Shown one piece after another: positions 50,240 through 62,949 of a stretch of 64,000 nucleotides of DNA. The position numbers and the translations under genes are program-made. Origin of the DNA: Adiantum capillus-veneris (taxonomy: Eukaryota; Streptophyta; Polypodiopsida; Polypodiales; Pteridaceae); contig CM043945.1 of the NCBI GenBank assembly GCA_014529385.2, forward strand, positions 92,296,112 to 92,360,111, read 5' to 3'. Within the stretch, counting starts at the first letter, position 1. Each line of letters starts with the position of its first letter. The notes under the pieces were generated by a model that did not search any database, was not told the origin of the DNA, and was given only the letters and a program-made list of their open reading frames with translations.

Positions 50240-52334
50240 TGTCATAAAATCTAATATCTAACTAACCCAAATGATTTTGTCATACTGAACTGATGGAGAG
50301 AAGGAAACGGGTCCAAAAGGAAGATGGTCTATCAAAGAGATTTGGGGTCATCGTAGCATCACCTAATCACAACCCAAGGCCAACAAAATTATCAATCCAT
50401 GGATCGACAACCTGGCTTCAGCTTGGAGGCATGGGCATCATTGGATGTATTGAATGAGAGGATTCAAGAGAATTCTCTTCCAATGCAATAGAGATTAGCC
50501 ATGAATGACTAACTCTAATCACACCATAGTCATCAATCAAGCATCACCTACACACATCAAGCCCACCAAAGTCCAACTTGCCATAGATTCGAATCTCAAA
50601 GCACTCTCTTCACAAGCACACACTAATTGCATTGGTGTTGGCCTCTCCAATCACCACATGCCAATCAAAGTACTTAATAAAAAGCTACACACACAAGGGG
50701 AATGGTGCTTGAGTCTCATTAAACCCATCCACACATGAGTAAACAATAGGGCACATACTCTAATCATAAGATTAAGAACCCACTTAATCAACCTAATTAG
50801 AGATATTAAATATCACAAATTGAGTACTCATAGAATGATAGGAGTGGTCAATAAGCAAGAAGTCATCACCACACACTCAAATCTAGAATAATGAGAAGCT
50901 GAAACTACTTCATACATAATAAATATAGAAGAATTAAAACAAATGAAGAAAGTAGAGATTAGATTAATCAAGAAGTACTTCCCTAATTACAAAGGATTAG
51001 CACCAGCCTTCTAATCATGGGCATTAAGCTCAAGGCTAGGCCATCCAAGACCACTCAAGAGAGAGCTCTCAAGAATGGATACTCAAGAATGAAGCCTCTT
51101 TTCATAAAAGGTAAAGGCATGCACCACAAGGCTTTCTACTATGGGATAAGTTGAGATCTCTAGCATATACAATCTGGAACTCCAAAATGAGCCCAAGACC
51201 TTATACAATGTGAATAGGAAATATTATGCACATCCATAGCACATCCCTAGCTTGGTGCATAATCCGTGCCACATTTGTTAGCCGCTGCTAACAAGAGAAA
51301 ATGACCAGATAATGGAGCTTAAAGGACATTAGGGTTAGCTTCATTAAAGACCTCCAAAGGTTAGTGTTAAAAGTCCTTAGACCTAGGATTTTAGGCAAGT
51401 TGGGGCTGACCTTGAGGTGCGAGCCCTTCCCAAGATTGAGGTGCTTGTCGTGGTTGCTGACTAAGGTTCTCTCTAAGGGGTAAGAAGGACACTTGTCCTA
51501 ATACAACCCTTGTTTCTTGATATGCACAAAGCGTGTGATTGGCGAGGCTTGAGGAGGTCCAATGAGGGGGTCGACCCAAGCAAGGAGGGGGTGTGCTTGA
51601 CCATATACCCTCTCTCACACACTCACACACTCACACACTACTCTCATTCTCATTATGTGAATCAAGAACTTCATCTTCTTCTCCAAGGCTTGTTGAGAAG
51701 TTAAGAGCCTACCCAACACCTCTTGGCTATGGAATGCAAATCCAACCAAGATCCATGCTCCAAAGCAAAAGTTTGCCATCTTCTTGATCTCCATTACTAT
51801 GCTATTATGCTATGCTAAGCAAAAAGAGTAATACAAGTGAGGAGACTATTTCTTTCTTATATGTTACTTCTTCTTCATCTTCCCTTCCCTCACTCCATGC
51901 TAGCTCTCTCCACCTTTGAAGGTGTTTGAGGTCTTGGGATTGAGGCCGGGTCTATGTTAATGCTTTTGCAAGTTAATTAAGGGCATAATTTTGGTATATG
52001 AAGTCTACCATCTTCATTGCACCAACGAGGTCTCAAGGAAGACAATCTTATATTGTACCAAGTCTCTCTTTATGGGGGAATCTATTTATAGATTCCTTTT
52101 AGAGGGGGGACCGGTTCCACATAAATCCGGTCCTCAACTATTGTCAATTTCTCTAACCCTTTCTCTCTTCTTTTACAACTATTGTTCATGCCAGGATAAT
52201 TAGGTGTAATGTTCATCTTGATACCTTGAATCAATGACTCTTCTTATGCTCTTTAATAATTGTCTTTAAAAAAATGCTCACTATTGTTATTTCAATTTTC
52301 ACTATAGTCAATGTTATAGCCATATTCCATTACA
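50240..52334 (+). repeat. Family F LTR shared by two internal regions (2095 bp)
   Basis: It begins TGTCATAAAATCTAATATCT and ends ATTCCATTACA. A polypurine tract precedes it and an initiator tRNA-Met primer site follows, so it is 3' LTR of the left remnant and 5' LTR of the right element at once. Its segment 51290-51790 aligns with the reverse complement of 2620-3420. Frames inside have no known function. Confidence 0.75.
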
Positions 52335-52335
52335 T

Positions 52336-52347
52336 TGGTATCAGAGC
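52336..52347 (+). other. Family F primer-binding site
   Basis: TGGTATCAGAGC one base after the LTR, complementary to initiator tRNA-Met. Confidence 0.85.
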
Positions 52348-52742
52348 TATTAGTTTTTCTTTTCTTGCTTCAGAGGAGAGGTCCTTAATTTTTCCATGAA
52401 AGGTTGGACCTGTTCATTGCAGAGGGTAAGTGGGATTGGGATCTATTAGCTTCGTTGAAAAGGACTTAGTTTGAGGTACACTGTTGGGAACTATAGACTT
52501 AATAATGGAGTCTTTTGGGGCTTGCCTTCAGATTAACCATTATTAAGCTACTAGCAATCTCAATAGGAACCATAATCAATCGAGAAATGTTAGACCCTCT
52601 CCACTACTCTTTGCAATCAACAGTATCTAAATCATGGGTGTGGCTACTTGAGAGCTAATTTTCAAAGGTAAATAAGAGTAGCAACTTTAAGATTTTTGAG
52701 GGTACCAAAGCACAAAGTAGCATATACATAAGTTTAGATAGC
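52348..52742 (+). other. Family F leader
   Basis: 395 bases between primer site and gag ATG. Nothing further is recognised. Confidence 0.5.
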
Positions 52743-53560
52743 ATGGTTGACAATAATAAAGAGAGTAGAATGGATATTGAAAACTTTGATTTTGCACATG
52801 AAGGTGCTATTGATAAAGCCCCAATGTTTGTGAACTATCTTGTTACTAGGTTGCAACAAGCTATGGGCAACCCTGCCTTGCAAGCTGAAGTTACTCAACA
52901 ACTTCGTGCTTATGGGATTTCCCTACCTCTCTCAGAAGAGAGAGAGCTTAGGAAGCCTCTTGTTGAAACTTCCAAAAGAATACTCTCTCCGATAAGAGAA
53001 GTGGAGGAATCCAATGAACAAGAAAGAAGTGAATCTTCGAATTCCTCTAAAGATGTGGCTCCACGAAGACGGTGGTCTCAACGATCCCCAAATCCTCCTA
53101 AGAGGAAAAGGTCATCATATAGTCCTTCTCCTCGTCACTCTAAAAGGGAAGAGAGAAAGAAAAGGCAAAAAAGAGGTCACCCTCTTCTCCTTCTTTATCA
53201 TCTTCATCCTCTTCCAACGAAAGAAGTAGCTATTCTCCTAGAGAATAGAAGAGGAGAGGACATCGCAAATGCTATCCTACTTTGAAAAGTTCCCACAAGC
53301 TTAAGAAGTTCAAAGAGGGAGGAAACAATATCTCTTTTCTCACCTGTGACGGCACCTTTGGTGCTATTGACAAAGTGTTGGCCTTCATCAGGCAATTTGA
53401 TGCGGCCTTTGGAAACGAGGGCTTCACAGAGTCCTCTAAGCTACGTCATGTAGCTATGCACTTTCAAAAATCTGCTCGACAATGGTGGGCTAGGCTTTGT
53501 GGCAATGGTGAAGCTCCAAAGACATGGAAAACTCTACGAGTTTCCATAACCAAGTCCTCA
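52743..53560 (+). pseudogene. Family F gag, N-terminal and core part
   Basis: ATG 52743 starts MVDNNKESRMDIENFDFAH. A Ser/Arg-rich segment (about 53075-53250: RRRWSQRSPNPPKRKRSSYS, then a long Ser run) follows, read correctly only after a frame change near 53170 and past a stop. The gag core begins at about 53282: FLTCDGTFGAIDKVLAFIRQ, HVAMHFQKSARQWWARL. It stops abruptly near 53560 at KTLRVSITK, where a foreign insert begins. An SR-rich arm is unusual for gag. Confidence 0.8.
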
Positions 53561-54187
53561 AAATATGGTATATCCAAATTTGGGGTAGACCCAAATCCAT
53601 GGTCTTGCTGCACTCAATTACAGCCCTTCTTTGACCTATATTATATGTATCATCAATCAACTCTATGGTAGAATCTGTACCAATATCATCTACCAACTCT
53701 ATGGTAGAATTTGTACCAAAATTTTTTTTCTCTAATTCTGAGTTAGTAGCAAAAGTATCAGTTGTAACCGAATCTTCATGCATGTCTACTTGAATATGGT
53801 TGCACTCATTCACCTGCACAATTTCTTCTTGAGCTTTAGCCAATTCGTTGTTTTGATCCCTTGATTCTTTTCCTCCTGTGCTGCATCTATAGGTTCGTTG
53901 CAAACTTCACCCTGTGTATCTTGAGGCTATAGAGCCTCACCCTCAAAGACTTCTACTTCATGCAAGGCATCTACTAAACCCAGCTTTTCATACACAGCTT
54001 CAACTATATCTTCATCATTAGCCTGTAAGAAGGTAGCATCTTGTACAATACACTCATCAATCACAGCTTATAATTTTGATCGTACTTGTCCTCGAATATT
54101 CGTGTAGTTTGGTAGACTTGGACTCTGTTCTTGATAGCTTGCATAATGCTCATAACTTACTTGTACAATAGCTTCTTTTAAGTATTC

Positions 54188-54545
54188 TCAGTCGTTGTTG
54201 TAGGCTTTGGTAACCTCTTGAATCTGCTCCTTCAAATCTGAACTCACTAGCTGCTCAAAGTATCTAATCATTAACTCTTTTGGTATCCCTCTTAACTTAA
54301 TTTCCAACTCATAGCACTCTAGGTCTGGATCATAACCATTGAAGACTCGCCTCTCATCATATACCGCATCTAAAGCTGCATCCAAAGCTTCATCCATTTG
54401 ATTCTTCTTCTTTATGGTCTCCAATTCAAGCAGAGATCCTTGAACCAATTGAGACATCTTTGAAAAATCTAGAACTATTGACTTATCATCAAAACCATTT
54501 GCACAACTCTTCAATCAACTTCATCATCTGCTCTAAATTCTCCAT
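54188..54545 (-). CDS. Unrecognised acidic reading frame in the insert
   Basis: A minus-strand start at 54545 gives MENLEQMMKLIEELCK; after one frame change it continues DDKSIVLDFSKMSQLVQ, DAVYDERRVFNGYDPDLE and ELMIRYFEQLVSSDLKEQ to a stop at 54188. An acidic, broken continuation can be followed to about 53500. It looks helical and acidic; I recognise no family. It could be the gag-like or accessory ORF of the inserted element. Confidence 0.35.
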
Positions 54546-55229
54546 CTTTACCTCCCATCCCGGCTCGTTTCATATCAGGTTTACCAAAGATGTCGGGGGA
54601 AATGTGTTTGAAACGTGATCCAGGAAGGCGATGGGCCTCTGGCTATGAGAGGTGTGAAAGAGAGATAACAGCAGATGCTAATAGCTTCAACAAACTCCAT
54701 AAGCACAAATAGACCTCAAGTAAAGTTTAATCAATAATCAAAGCGGCCGTTAATGGCACCATAACCTGGCTTACATCAGGTTTAAGTATTTTAAGCTCCT
54801 TACAATGGGTTAACTCAGCTTATCAATGTGAAAAATTTTTATGGTCTTGATAACGATGGCGTTGCTCTCTTGTCTTCAATTGCCATTTGAAACTCTCAAA
54901 GCTCCCTCCTCTATTTGCTTTCAAAAGTTTTGTGATTTTCACCCTTTTTCTTTGTGCTTTGCTGGCCTCGGGTTTAAGGCCACCACTTTTGCTTGGATTC
55001 CTCTCGGTCGTGCCTCCTCTCTCTAAGATCAAGTGAGGAAGATCATATGCTCGAATATTTTCTTAGTCGGAAGATATAGAGAGAGCCCTCACTTTCTTTG
55101 CTTCAAACCCCCTATGTTGCTCTTTATTGCTTTTCTTCCTTGCTTATTAAGGTCGAGAGAACACGCCTTAAAGCCCAATATGGAGAAATAGATCGAGCCC
55201 CCTCATGCCAAGAGAGAGAGCACAAACTT

Positions 55230-55230
<1 letters not shown>

Positions 55231-55309
<79 letters not shown>
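55231..55309. repeat. (GA)n microsatellite
   Basis: About 79 bases of GA with one interruption. The Arg-Glu frame across it is an artefact. Confidence 0.95.
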
Positions 55310-55310
<1 letters not shown>

Positions 55311-56985
55311 TTACTTCTCCCCCGCTATGCCTTGCAACCTGTTAAATTTCTTCCCTCCTCCTGCTTGATCCTTCTTGCTTATCCGAGAACAAGAAAGATC
55401 GTCTCCCCTTGCCCCTCTTCTTCGACTCCTTCTTGGTTATGTCCGAGAGCGAGAAACAGAGTTAGAGAATGGCTTCCCCTTCCTTGAGCTCAAGAGCTAG
55501 AGAGAAATCACTTCCGTGAGGTCCAAGAGCTAGCGAGAAAGAACCTTGGTGAGCTTTCCTTCCTCCCCTCTCGATTACCCTATTCCCTTTGCCTTCCTTC
55601 GAATACCCCTTATACAAATTTATGCCTCGCTATGCCCTCAAAATTTCCTTTTTTACCCTATTTTTGCCTTGCACATCAGTCACGGCATCGTGACTGATGT
55701 GGCACATGAATTGGGGTAATGATGTGGCAAGCAAAATTGGAGACAACACCAAACTTGCCGGAACTTGGGCCGAATCTCATTACATTGGCGAGCTGGATGT
55801 TTTTCCCTTCACCACCCTCACCATCCGAGCCTCATGGCGCCCGACGCGAGTCCCGCTCTCTCTGCCTACGCCGCCTTCCCTGATCGCCCTCCATGCCCAT
55901 GGTTTTTTTTCCTCCTATTCACATTAAACCCCTCCTCTTTAACTCCTTTGGGCGAACACTTACAGCGGGTGGCCCATGCTTGGACCTTTGGTGATTATGG
56001 GCGGCCACTACGGTGTACAACACATATCGGGCAAGGCATTGCTAAGCAAAACATCTTGCTACTAGACACAACATCTTCCTCTAGCAACCCCTGTCAAGCA
56101 ATCTCATCACGAGTTTTGTTGCCCGTATCAAGGTCTTGAATAGTGCCGTACCGCAAGAGACGACTTTTAAAAAAAATCTACTCAAGCACTTATTGTGCTC
56201 TCTGAAGTGCATCACACACGGCATACGTCTCATCCAAAGCACTGCTAAAGCACCATATTAAGCATACTTATTGGCAAAATCATCATCCAAGTACCACATT
56301 TGGCCCGGATCCAATGCCAAGCCATCCATAGCTTTCTCGTCATTTCCCTATTTGGTACTTCTTGTCATCAATGTACTGCAAGAGACGGCATTCATTGTCG
56401 CCGAATTCAAGCTTTAATTTCTTTCAGCTCCGGACTTCAATTGGAAATCTGTAAATCACTTTAGCCTTCACTCATCATATAGTCTCCATACAAACCCTTG
56501 TTAGGCTGTAAAATTCCAAGATGCACACCGATCGAGCCGACTGACCTGGCACAAAACTGGCCCCTGGGGAAACTTAAACTGGTAATAACGGTGACCAGAT
56601 CTTTGATTGCAGATCTAAAAATATCGACACGCTCCACAAAGTGAGCACTTTAGGCCCATACATTCACTTCATTTTTGTCCCCTCAGCTGCAGTTATCCAA
56701 TTTGGTACGGATTTGCAAAACTTCAAACTGCCATAACTTCTTTACCGTAGCTCTAATCGACGAGTCGTAAAGATAGGCCGGTAGAGCACTTCAAGCACTA
56801 GAGTTCTAAATCATAAATTCCCACATGTGCTCACTTCAAGCATACTCCATTTTAGCATCATCAAGGCCCCTATTGGCCCTTTAAAGCCACATCTGGCATA
56901 CTTTAATCTTTACCTTTGCCAGTTAACAAGCCCCGATCAGTGCTCAATAAATGTGTAGGATTCAAAGAAGCTTAGCTTGCATTTC

Positions 56986-57226
56986 TTTGCTCTTTTTCCC
57001 ATCATGGAAGTGGAGCTGCACGGCAACGGGATTACTTGAATAAATGACCGAGTATGTCAACTCAGAACGGCCAAGCACTATCACCGAAGTCAATCACCAC
57101 ACTATGGTTGCTTCTTGCATTAATTTCCAACAAGGGGCTAAAAGGAATGCCAGGCCCATGGAAAAAAAAGACCGAAATGATTCAAGAGGGAAGAACAATG
57201 CTCAAAATTCTTCACAAGGTAACTCC

Positions 57227-57267
<41 letters not shown>

Positions 57268-57430
57268 GACCAAGGAGAAGGGGCTTTACAAAAGTAAAAA
57301 TAAATTCTTTCCCTCCTCTCTCCTGAAGAGCTAGAGGCTTTTCAAAAGGATCACAAATGTTTCAATTGTGGGGAGCAAGGGCATGGTTATCGTTCTTGCC
57401 CCAAAAGAAATGCACGCAAAGAGACTCCTA
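56986..57430 (+). pseudogene. Family F gag C-terminal part with zinc knuckle
   Basis: Gag resumes with MTEYVNSERPSTITEV, HHTMVASCINFQQGAKR, a run of Asn encoded by an (AAC) repeat (57226-57267), and after a frame change the knuckle CFNCGEQGHGYRSC (about 57358-57399). The Asn run interrupts an otherwise usual basic linker. Confidence 0.75.
57226..57267. repeat. (AAC)n microsatellite within gag
   Basis: Thirteen or fourteen CAA/AAC units encode poly-Asn in the gag frame. Confidence 0.9.
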
Positions 57431-57985
57431 GACCTTCCATGGTCAAAGCTCCAAAAGAGGATGCTCATTTCAAAGGGTCATCTCTTTCCTATGCTTGGGG
57501 AAAGGTAAGGGAGCATGATGCCTTCATCCTTTTTGACCCTGGCTCTACTCACAACATCATATCAATGGAGTTGGCCACTAAGTTGGGCATTGAAGCTTTT
57601 GAGACGGGAGATACTATAACTCTGCTGATGGAGCTTTCAAGGGACAGAAAGCCTCCCTTACTCCCTTAATTGGGAAGGTGAGGCTTCATGTCCAAAGCTC
57701 TGTTGACAAAGAAGACTTTTTCATATGCCCTCTCCAACATGAGGATGTTATCCTAGGGGCACCATGGTTCAACCGCATGGCTGCCAACATGAAGTTCCAT
57801 GAAAGGAGAATTTATTTCACCTTACCGAGAAAAGAACACGTATATAGATGCCAATGAGTTAGGTCGTACTATACCTCGTGTAAATTCACCTGCTTTTGAT
57901 AAGTCAATAAAAAGCTCGGTTTCCTCATACATGATTTTTGTCAAAGAGTCTGTAAGGGCCTCCTTCTAGCTCGTACTCATGACCA
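57431..57985 (+). pseudogene. Family F protease
   Basis: The frame 57439-57669 has AFILFDPGSTHNIISMELATKL, the retropepsin active site in DPGS form, continuing after frameshifts into DVILGAPWFNRMAANMKFH and DANELGRTIPRVNSPAFDKS. Similarity ends at about 57985, where another insert begins. The next recognisable segment is at 61540. Confidence 0.72.
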
Positions 57986-60900
57986 ACACCTCAAAGTCAC
58001 CAACTTGAAAGAAAAAAAGAAAATTAAATATTTGGATTAAAAAAGTAAAAATAAAAATAAAAGAAATTGGGCCAAATCCAAGCACCGAAGTATATCCACG
58101 TGACATTTTGGGTTGCTGTTGTGGAAACATGGACTTAACTAGTGCATGGGACATTAGCATTTTTTTCAAGAAAATTTGTAAAGAAAAAAATAAAGATGAG
58201 GATAAAAGGGAAGATAAGATTAAGGTGAGTAAGTAACTTATTAAAGAAGTTTTGAAAAGTAGGAAAACTTATTTTGATAAGGTTGAAAAGCTATCAATGA
58301 TAAACTAAAGCACTTATCAAAAAAGCATAAAAGGAAGCCATTCTCCACTCTTCCACTACTTTCTCTCTTTCATTTTTGGAAGAAAAGCTTGAGAGTAAGC
58401 TAGGAGCAATCCATAGAGTTGAGCCGTCTTACACACACACCCTCGACACACACTCCTGCACACACTCTTCTCTCCATGAGTAACCATGGCCAAAACCATA
58501 ATTGAGCTTGTCATTATGCTCTCCCTCTTCTCTCCCCTAATATGCAAGCTTTCCATAGCTTGAATCTCCCTTATCTCCTTTCCTCCTCTCATTCCAAGTA
58601 AGAAATTGGTGGTCTTCAAGAGAAGGAAAGAAGTGGAGAGAGCTGTCTACAAACAAACCTACTTCTTTGAATACTTCCCACAACCAAGGAGAAGACTACC
58701 GCATACACCAAACTAAGGATTGTCATATTGTCTTCATCAATTGAGTTATTTCCCATTCTAAATCAATTCATACTTAAGCTCTTGAATTTCCTAAGAAATA
58801 TTTCTCTTTATTTGGTAGAGTAAATTACTAAATAACCCTGTTGCTAACCGACACTAATCTGATGTTATTTCAAGTTCCGTTGTTTCAAGTTCTCTAGATT
58901 ACCAGACTAATATGGCATAGAGAGTGTAAAAAGCACTCTCTTTAACCATAGGTGACTAGAGATCTTACTTATATTTCAAGTTTCGGCTCTAGAGTACCAG
59001 ACTAATATGGAATAGAGAGATTAGAAAGCACTCTTTTTAACCATAGGTGATTGGAGATCATACTTATATTTCAAGTTTTGTTGTTTCAAGTTCTCTAGGT
59101 TACCGTACTAATATGGCATAGAGAGAGTAGAAAGCACTCTCTTTAACCATAGGTGACTAGAGATCATGTTGGATGATGATTAATGTCTATGTGTACCCTT
59201 AAATCTTGCCTGAATTATCTTTTTCTATTTTTAAGATGCACGAGATAATTGCCACATAATCACGGACAATTAAGTATTGGAAATTTTTGGAATTAACCAT
59301 TCTATTCAAAGTGGCATTATAATTTACTCTAAAAATAATGCTCTTATGAAAGATTCACAAGTTTTTCTTTAGATTTAAGAAATATGATTTTTCTTCTTTC
59401 AAAGAATTAAAAGAGCATGTGTGTAGGATTTGTTTAGTGATACAAATAAGTAAATACTAATTCTCTCAAGGAGAGTTAAGTTTTGAAGGGTAGCTTTATC
59501 TTAATCAAAGGAGTTTTTCCTTGGAAAAGGGAGTTTACTTCCAATTAAGGTCATCACCCCCTCTTATCGATTGGAAAGTCCCAAAACCATAAGCCTTTTC
59601 TAGCTACGTGATTAATCCTCTCCACAAGAACAAAGGTAAGCCTAAATCTCATTGTACAAGAGGAATTTTTAAGCTTTCATAACACAAACATTTTTCCCTA
59701 CACAAGCATGCCCACTCCTAGGAATGTCCCATTTTCTTGTCTTACACTATCACTCATAAAAAGGGCCATGCTCATGCATAAGCACTCATCACCTCTTGCA
59801 TAATCTATCAAAGAAAGTTTAAGATTATTTGCATTAAGAATTAAAGTCCTGCATTCTAAATTCAAGTATTGACAACTCAAGAAAGGGTAAGTGTAGAAAG
59901 CATATGCATTGCTCATCTCAAGTTTGTTTACTTTCAAGTTTGCTATGCGGTTGGGAAGGGGATTGCTTCATAGAAATGATGACCGTGTTGCTTGTACATA
60001 AAACTCCCACGTCTTCTATGGAGATGCCCCATGGATTGCAAATGATAAAAAAGAAAACCAATGGGACTCGCCGAAGATGGGGTTAACGTGAAACGTACGT
60101 CAAGACAAAATTCTAACTCTCAAGAGACTCGTTTTTTTTTTTTTTTGGACATGTTTGAGTAGACATTAAAAGGATATAGGAACGAAAGGATTTTAATGCA
60201 AAGAACCTAGTCTAAATTTCACCTAAGACTAAGAATTTACCGAGAAGGTTGGAGGTGGATAGCTCTAGCATAACATAGAAGTTTACGTGTATAATTGTCT
60301 TCTACTAGTTGGTAAAAGGCCGATGTAGGTGTTTACCTGTGGGATACAACGGGAAATTGTCCTTTTTGGCTAGGACTGAGAATAGTTGGTCTATATTTTG
60401 AGCTCAGGCTCATTCAATGCCCTGGAATTGGGAATGAATGGAAGTGAGTCCTGGCCGGGTGATAGGGACACACGGATACATCTGGAAATTGGCCTAGTCC
60501 GGGTAGGCCTAATGCCGACGAGATAAGGAAAGGATCCTGGGAATGGGTCAAAAAAGAAAGGGAGTTGTGATTAATTAAAGAACACTTGTTTTCAAATTGT
60601 TTTTGGTAAAAATGAACCTTGGAAAGGCTAGGAACCTAAATGGGGTATCCCAAACTCATCCACATCAGCCAGACAGTGCTCTACTTCTCAGACATTTTTT
60701 TAAAAGGAACCTAAAGTAGATTATTTTTAAGGCCTTCTCCAAACAAAAGAACCAAATGGAAATTGTGTGAAGGCACCGCCTCAGCACGTGGTGGAGGAGA
60801 TAGGATATGACAGTCTCCTGGCATGAGGATCGGATATTCTTGGGAAGGTATATGTGATTGCTTGAAAGAAACAGCTAGATATATTTAGTATTGCTAAAGG

Positions 60901-61460
60901 AAGAAGGAAATAAAAAGATTCAAAAGGATAAAAAGGTGGGAATGACCTGATAAATGCACACTTGTAGGGTATGCAATAGTTTGCATGTTGCTTTCAATTG
61001 CTTGAAATGTATTCTTTGATCAACATGACTGGAATATTGGTACTAGTATCATAGTACTACCTTCAAAAAAGTGCATAATTTTATCAAACGGTTCGGTGGG
61101 TGGGTGGATTTTGGAGGGTTAATTAGTTGGCTAGAAAGTTGAACCCAATTTTATGTTGTCCAATAACTTGAGCCAAGTATGGGGAAAGGGAATCCGATCT
61201 AAGGAACGGGAATCAAACTTGGGAATGAGGGATTTGTGTAGCCAGTAATTCCACTCATCTTATGGAACGAACTGACGGCTATGCTCGATCCTAACTGAAA
61301 AAAAAGTGTCAATGACCTTGAACCAAGGGTGAATTAGTGAACTTCCACCAGTTGGCCCTGGAAGGTTGATGTTCTAATTTAGTCTGATGACTTTGAATGG
61401 TAAGAGGAATCGATGAGAAAAGGTGTTTCTGGGTTAAGGGACCCAAATGACAAAAAGTGA
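57986..61460. mobile_element. Insert of about 3.5 kb between protease and RT of family F
   Basis: No coding similarity is visible on either strand. It holds a three-unit tandem repeat (58866-59168) and a T-run near 60130. The limits are set only by loss and recovery of family F protein similarity. It is likely a non-coding or much decayed transposon. Confidence 0.45.
58866..59168. repeat. Tandem repeat, three units of about 100 bp
   Basis: Units at 58866-58971, 58972-59066 and 59067-59168 share TATTTCAAGTTTCG, ACTAATATGG, ATAGAGAG, AAAGCACTCT and TTTAACCATAGGTGA. The middle one lacks about 10 bases. Confidence 0.9.
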
Positions 61461-62260
61461 ATGTTAACACCCCTGGTATAGACCTCGCAGAGTCTCTAAA
61501 TGATGCTAATGTTTTAACAAAATAGAGTGGTAGGAATCAAGAAGAATTAGACTTGTCTAATTTTCTAAATAGATTACAAGATGTATTTATTGATAACATC
61601 CCTATGGAGTTACCTCCAAAATGAGGAATGATGACCATAAGATAGAGCTTCTACCTGGGACCTCACCGCCTTATAAACCTCCTTATAGAGTTTCTCAAGC
61701 TCAACAAGAGGACATAATGAGGCAAGTGCATGAGCTAGTAGACAAGGGGATGGTGAGGCCTAGATCCTCTCCCTTTTGTTCACGAGTCCTACTAGTGCAA
61801 AAGAAAGACATCACATATCGTATGTGTGTGTCAACTATAGAGAACTAAACTAGATCACTATCAAAAACAAATTTCTCGTACCACAGGTAGAAGATATGTT
61901 TGATAAGTTATCAGGCTCTACCTACTTTAGTAGGATTGACCTAAAAAGTGGCTATCATCAATAAGGATAGTGAATGAAGATATTGTAAAAACTACTTTTC
62001 ACACAATGTTTGGTCTTTATGAATATCTTGTCATGCCTTTTGGCTTGACAAATGCTCCAGCCACATTCAACCGCCTAATGGAGAAATCTTTTAGGCCCTA
62101 CCGCAAGTTTCCTAGAGTGTTCTTTGATGACATCATCGTCTACTCCAATTATCTCGAGGAACATAGGCAACATCTTCAGGTAATCTTTCAAGATTTGAGA
62201 GAGAGTAAACTTTTCATGAACGAAAAGAAGAGTGAATTTTTCCTTCAAGAGATTTAGTAC
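61461..62260 (+). pseudogene. Family F reverse transcriptase
   Basis: Readable motifs in order: FLNRLQDVFIDNIPMELP, DHKIELLPGTSPPYKPPYRV, GMVRPRSSPFCSRVLLVQKK, a broken YRMCV region, VMPFGLTNAPATFN and the catalytic FFDDIIVYSN (about 62120-62150) with both Asp kept. Frameshifts and stops fall at 61845, about 61900 and 61963. Downstream the same element continues into RNase H. Confidence 0.82.
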
Positions 62261-62892
62261 TTAGTTCACATTATCTCTCAAGATGGTATCCGTATGGATC
62301 CATCAAAGTTGGAGGTAATAAACGGATGGCCTAATCCAAGGAATCTACATGAGCTACGAAGCTTTATTGGTATGTGCGCATACTATAGACGCTTCATAGA
62401 AACAATCTCTGAAATAGCAGGGCCATTATATGACTTTAAAAAAAAGAACGTTAAGTATGCATGTATCGCTAAAGAGAAAAATGCTTTTGACAAGCCTAAA
62501 GAAAAGCTTACCTCCTTGCCTACATTACCGGACCTCTCAAAGCCATTTGAGGTCCAATGTGATGCTTGTGGGGATTGCCTTGGAGCCGTTTTGCTCCAAG
62601 AAGGGCATGCCATAGCATATGAAAGTCGAAGACTCAATACCTATGAACGAGTGTTGAGCATATACGAAAAAGAGCTAGTAGTTGTTCTACATGCCTTAGA
62701 CACATGGAAGTACTATCTATGGGGGACTCCATTCATCTTACGAACAGACCACCAAAGTCTCAAGTACTTCATGACGCAACCAAGCTGTCCAACAAAAAAA
62801 TGAGGGGGACAAATTTCCTTTCGCAATTAAATTTCCATATTGCTCATATTGCTGGTAAGCATAATCAAGTGGCTGATGCTCTATCACAATGA
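62261..62892 (+). pseudogene. Family F RNase H
   Basis: DPSKLEVINGWPNPRNLHEL opens the connection domain; then CDACGDCLGAVLLQEGHAIA, EKELVVVLHALDTWKYYLW, LRTDHQSLKYFMTQ and, after a frameshift, HIAGKHNQVADALSQ-stop. This is a complete RNase H layout. Right after it a second, unrelated RNase H fragment begins. Confidence 0.82.
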
Positions 62893-62949
62893 GCAAGGGC
62901 AAATGCGATGTCTATAGCAACTCACAATGATCTATCTTCAATGATAGAT

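Larger units (their letters stand above)
53561..56985 (-). mobile_element. Insert of about 3.4 kb in family F gag
   Basis: The gag reading breaks at about 53560 and resumes about 56985 (EMTEYVN-like). Between them the only longer frames are on the minus strand (53490-53903 and 54188-54545). I could not find terminal repeats or a target duplication, so the limits are approximate and the class is unknown. A GA microsatellite is at 55231-55309. Confidence 0.55.

Noticed and set aside
58486-58563. 25-codon ORF starting MAKTIIELVIMLSLF, like a signal peptide
   Set aside because: It is very short, has no downstream continuation and lies in an unassigned insert; chance is likelier than a secreted peptide gene.
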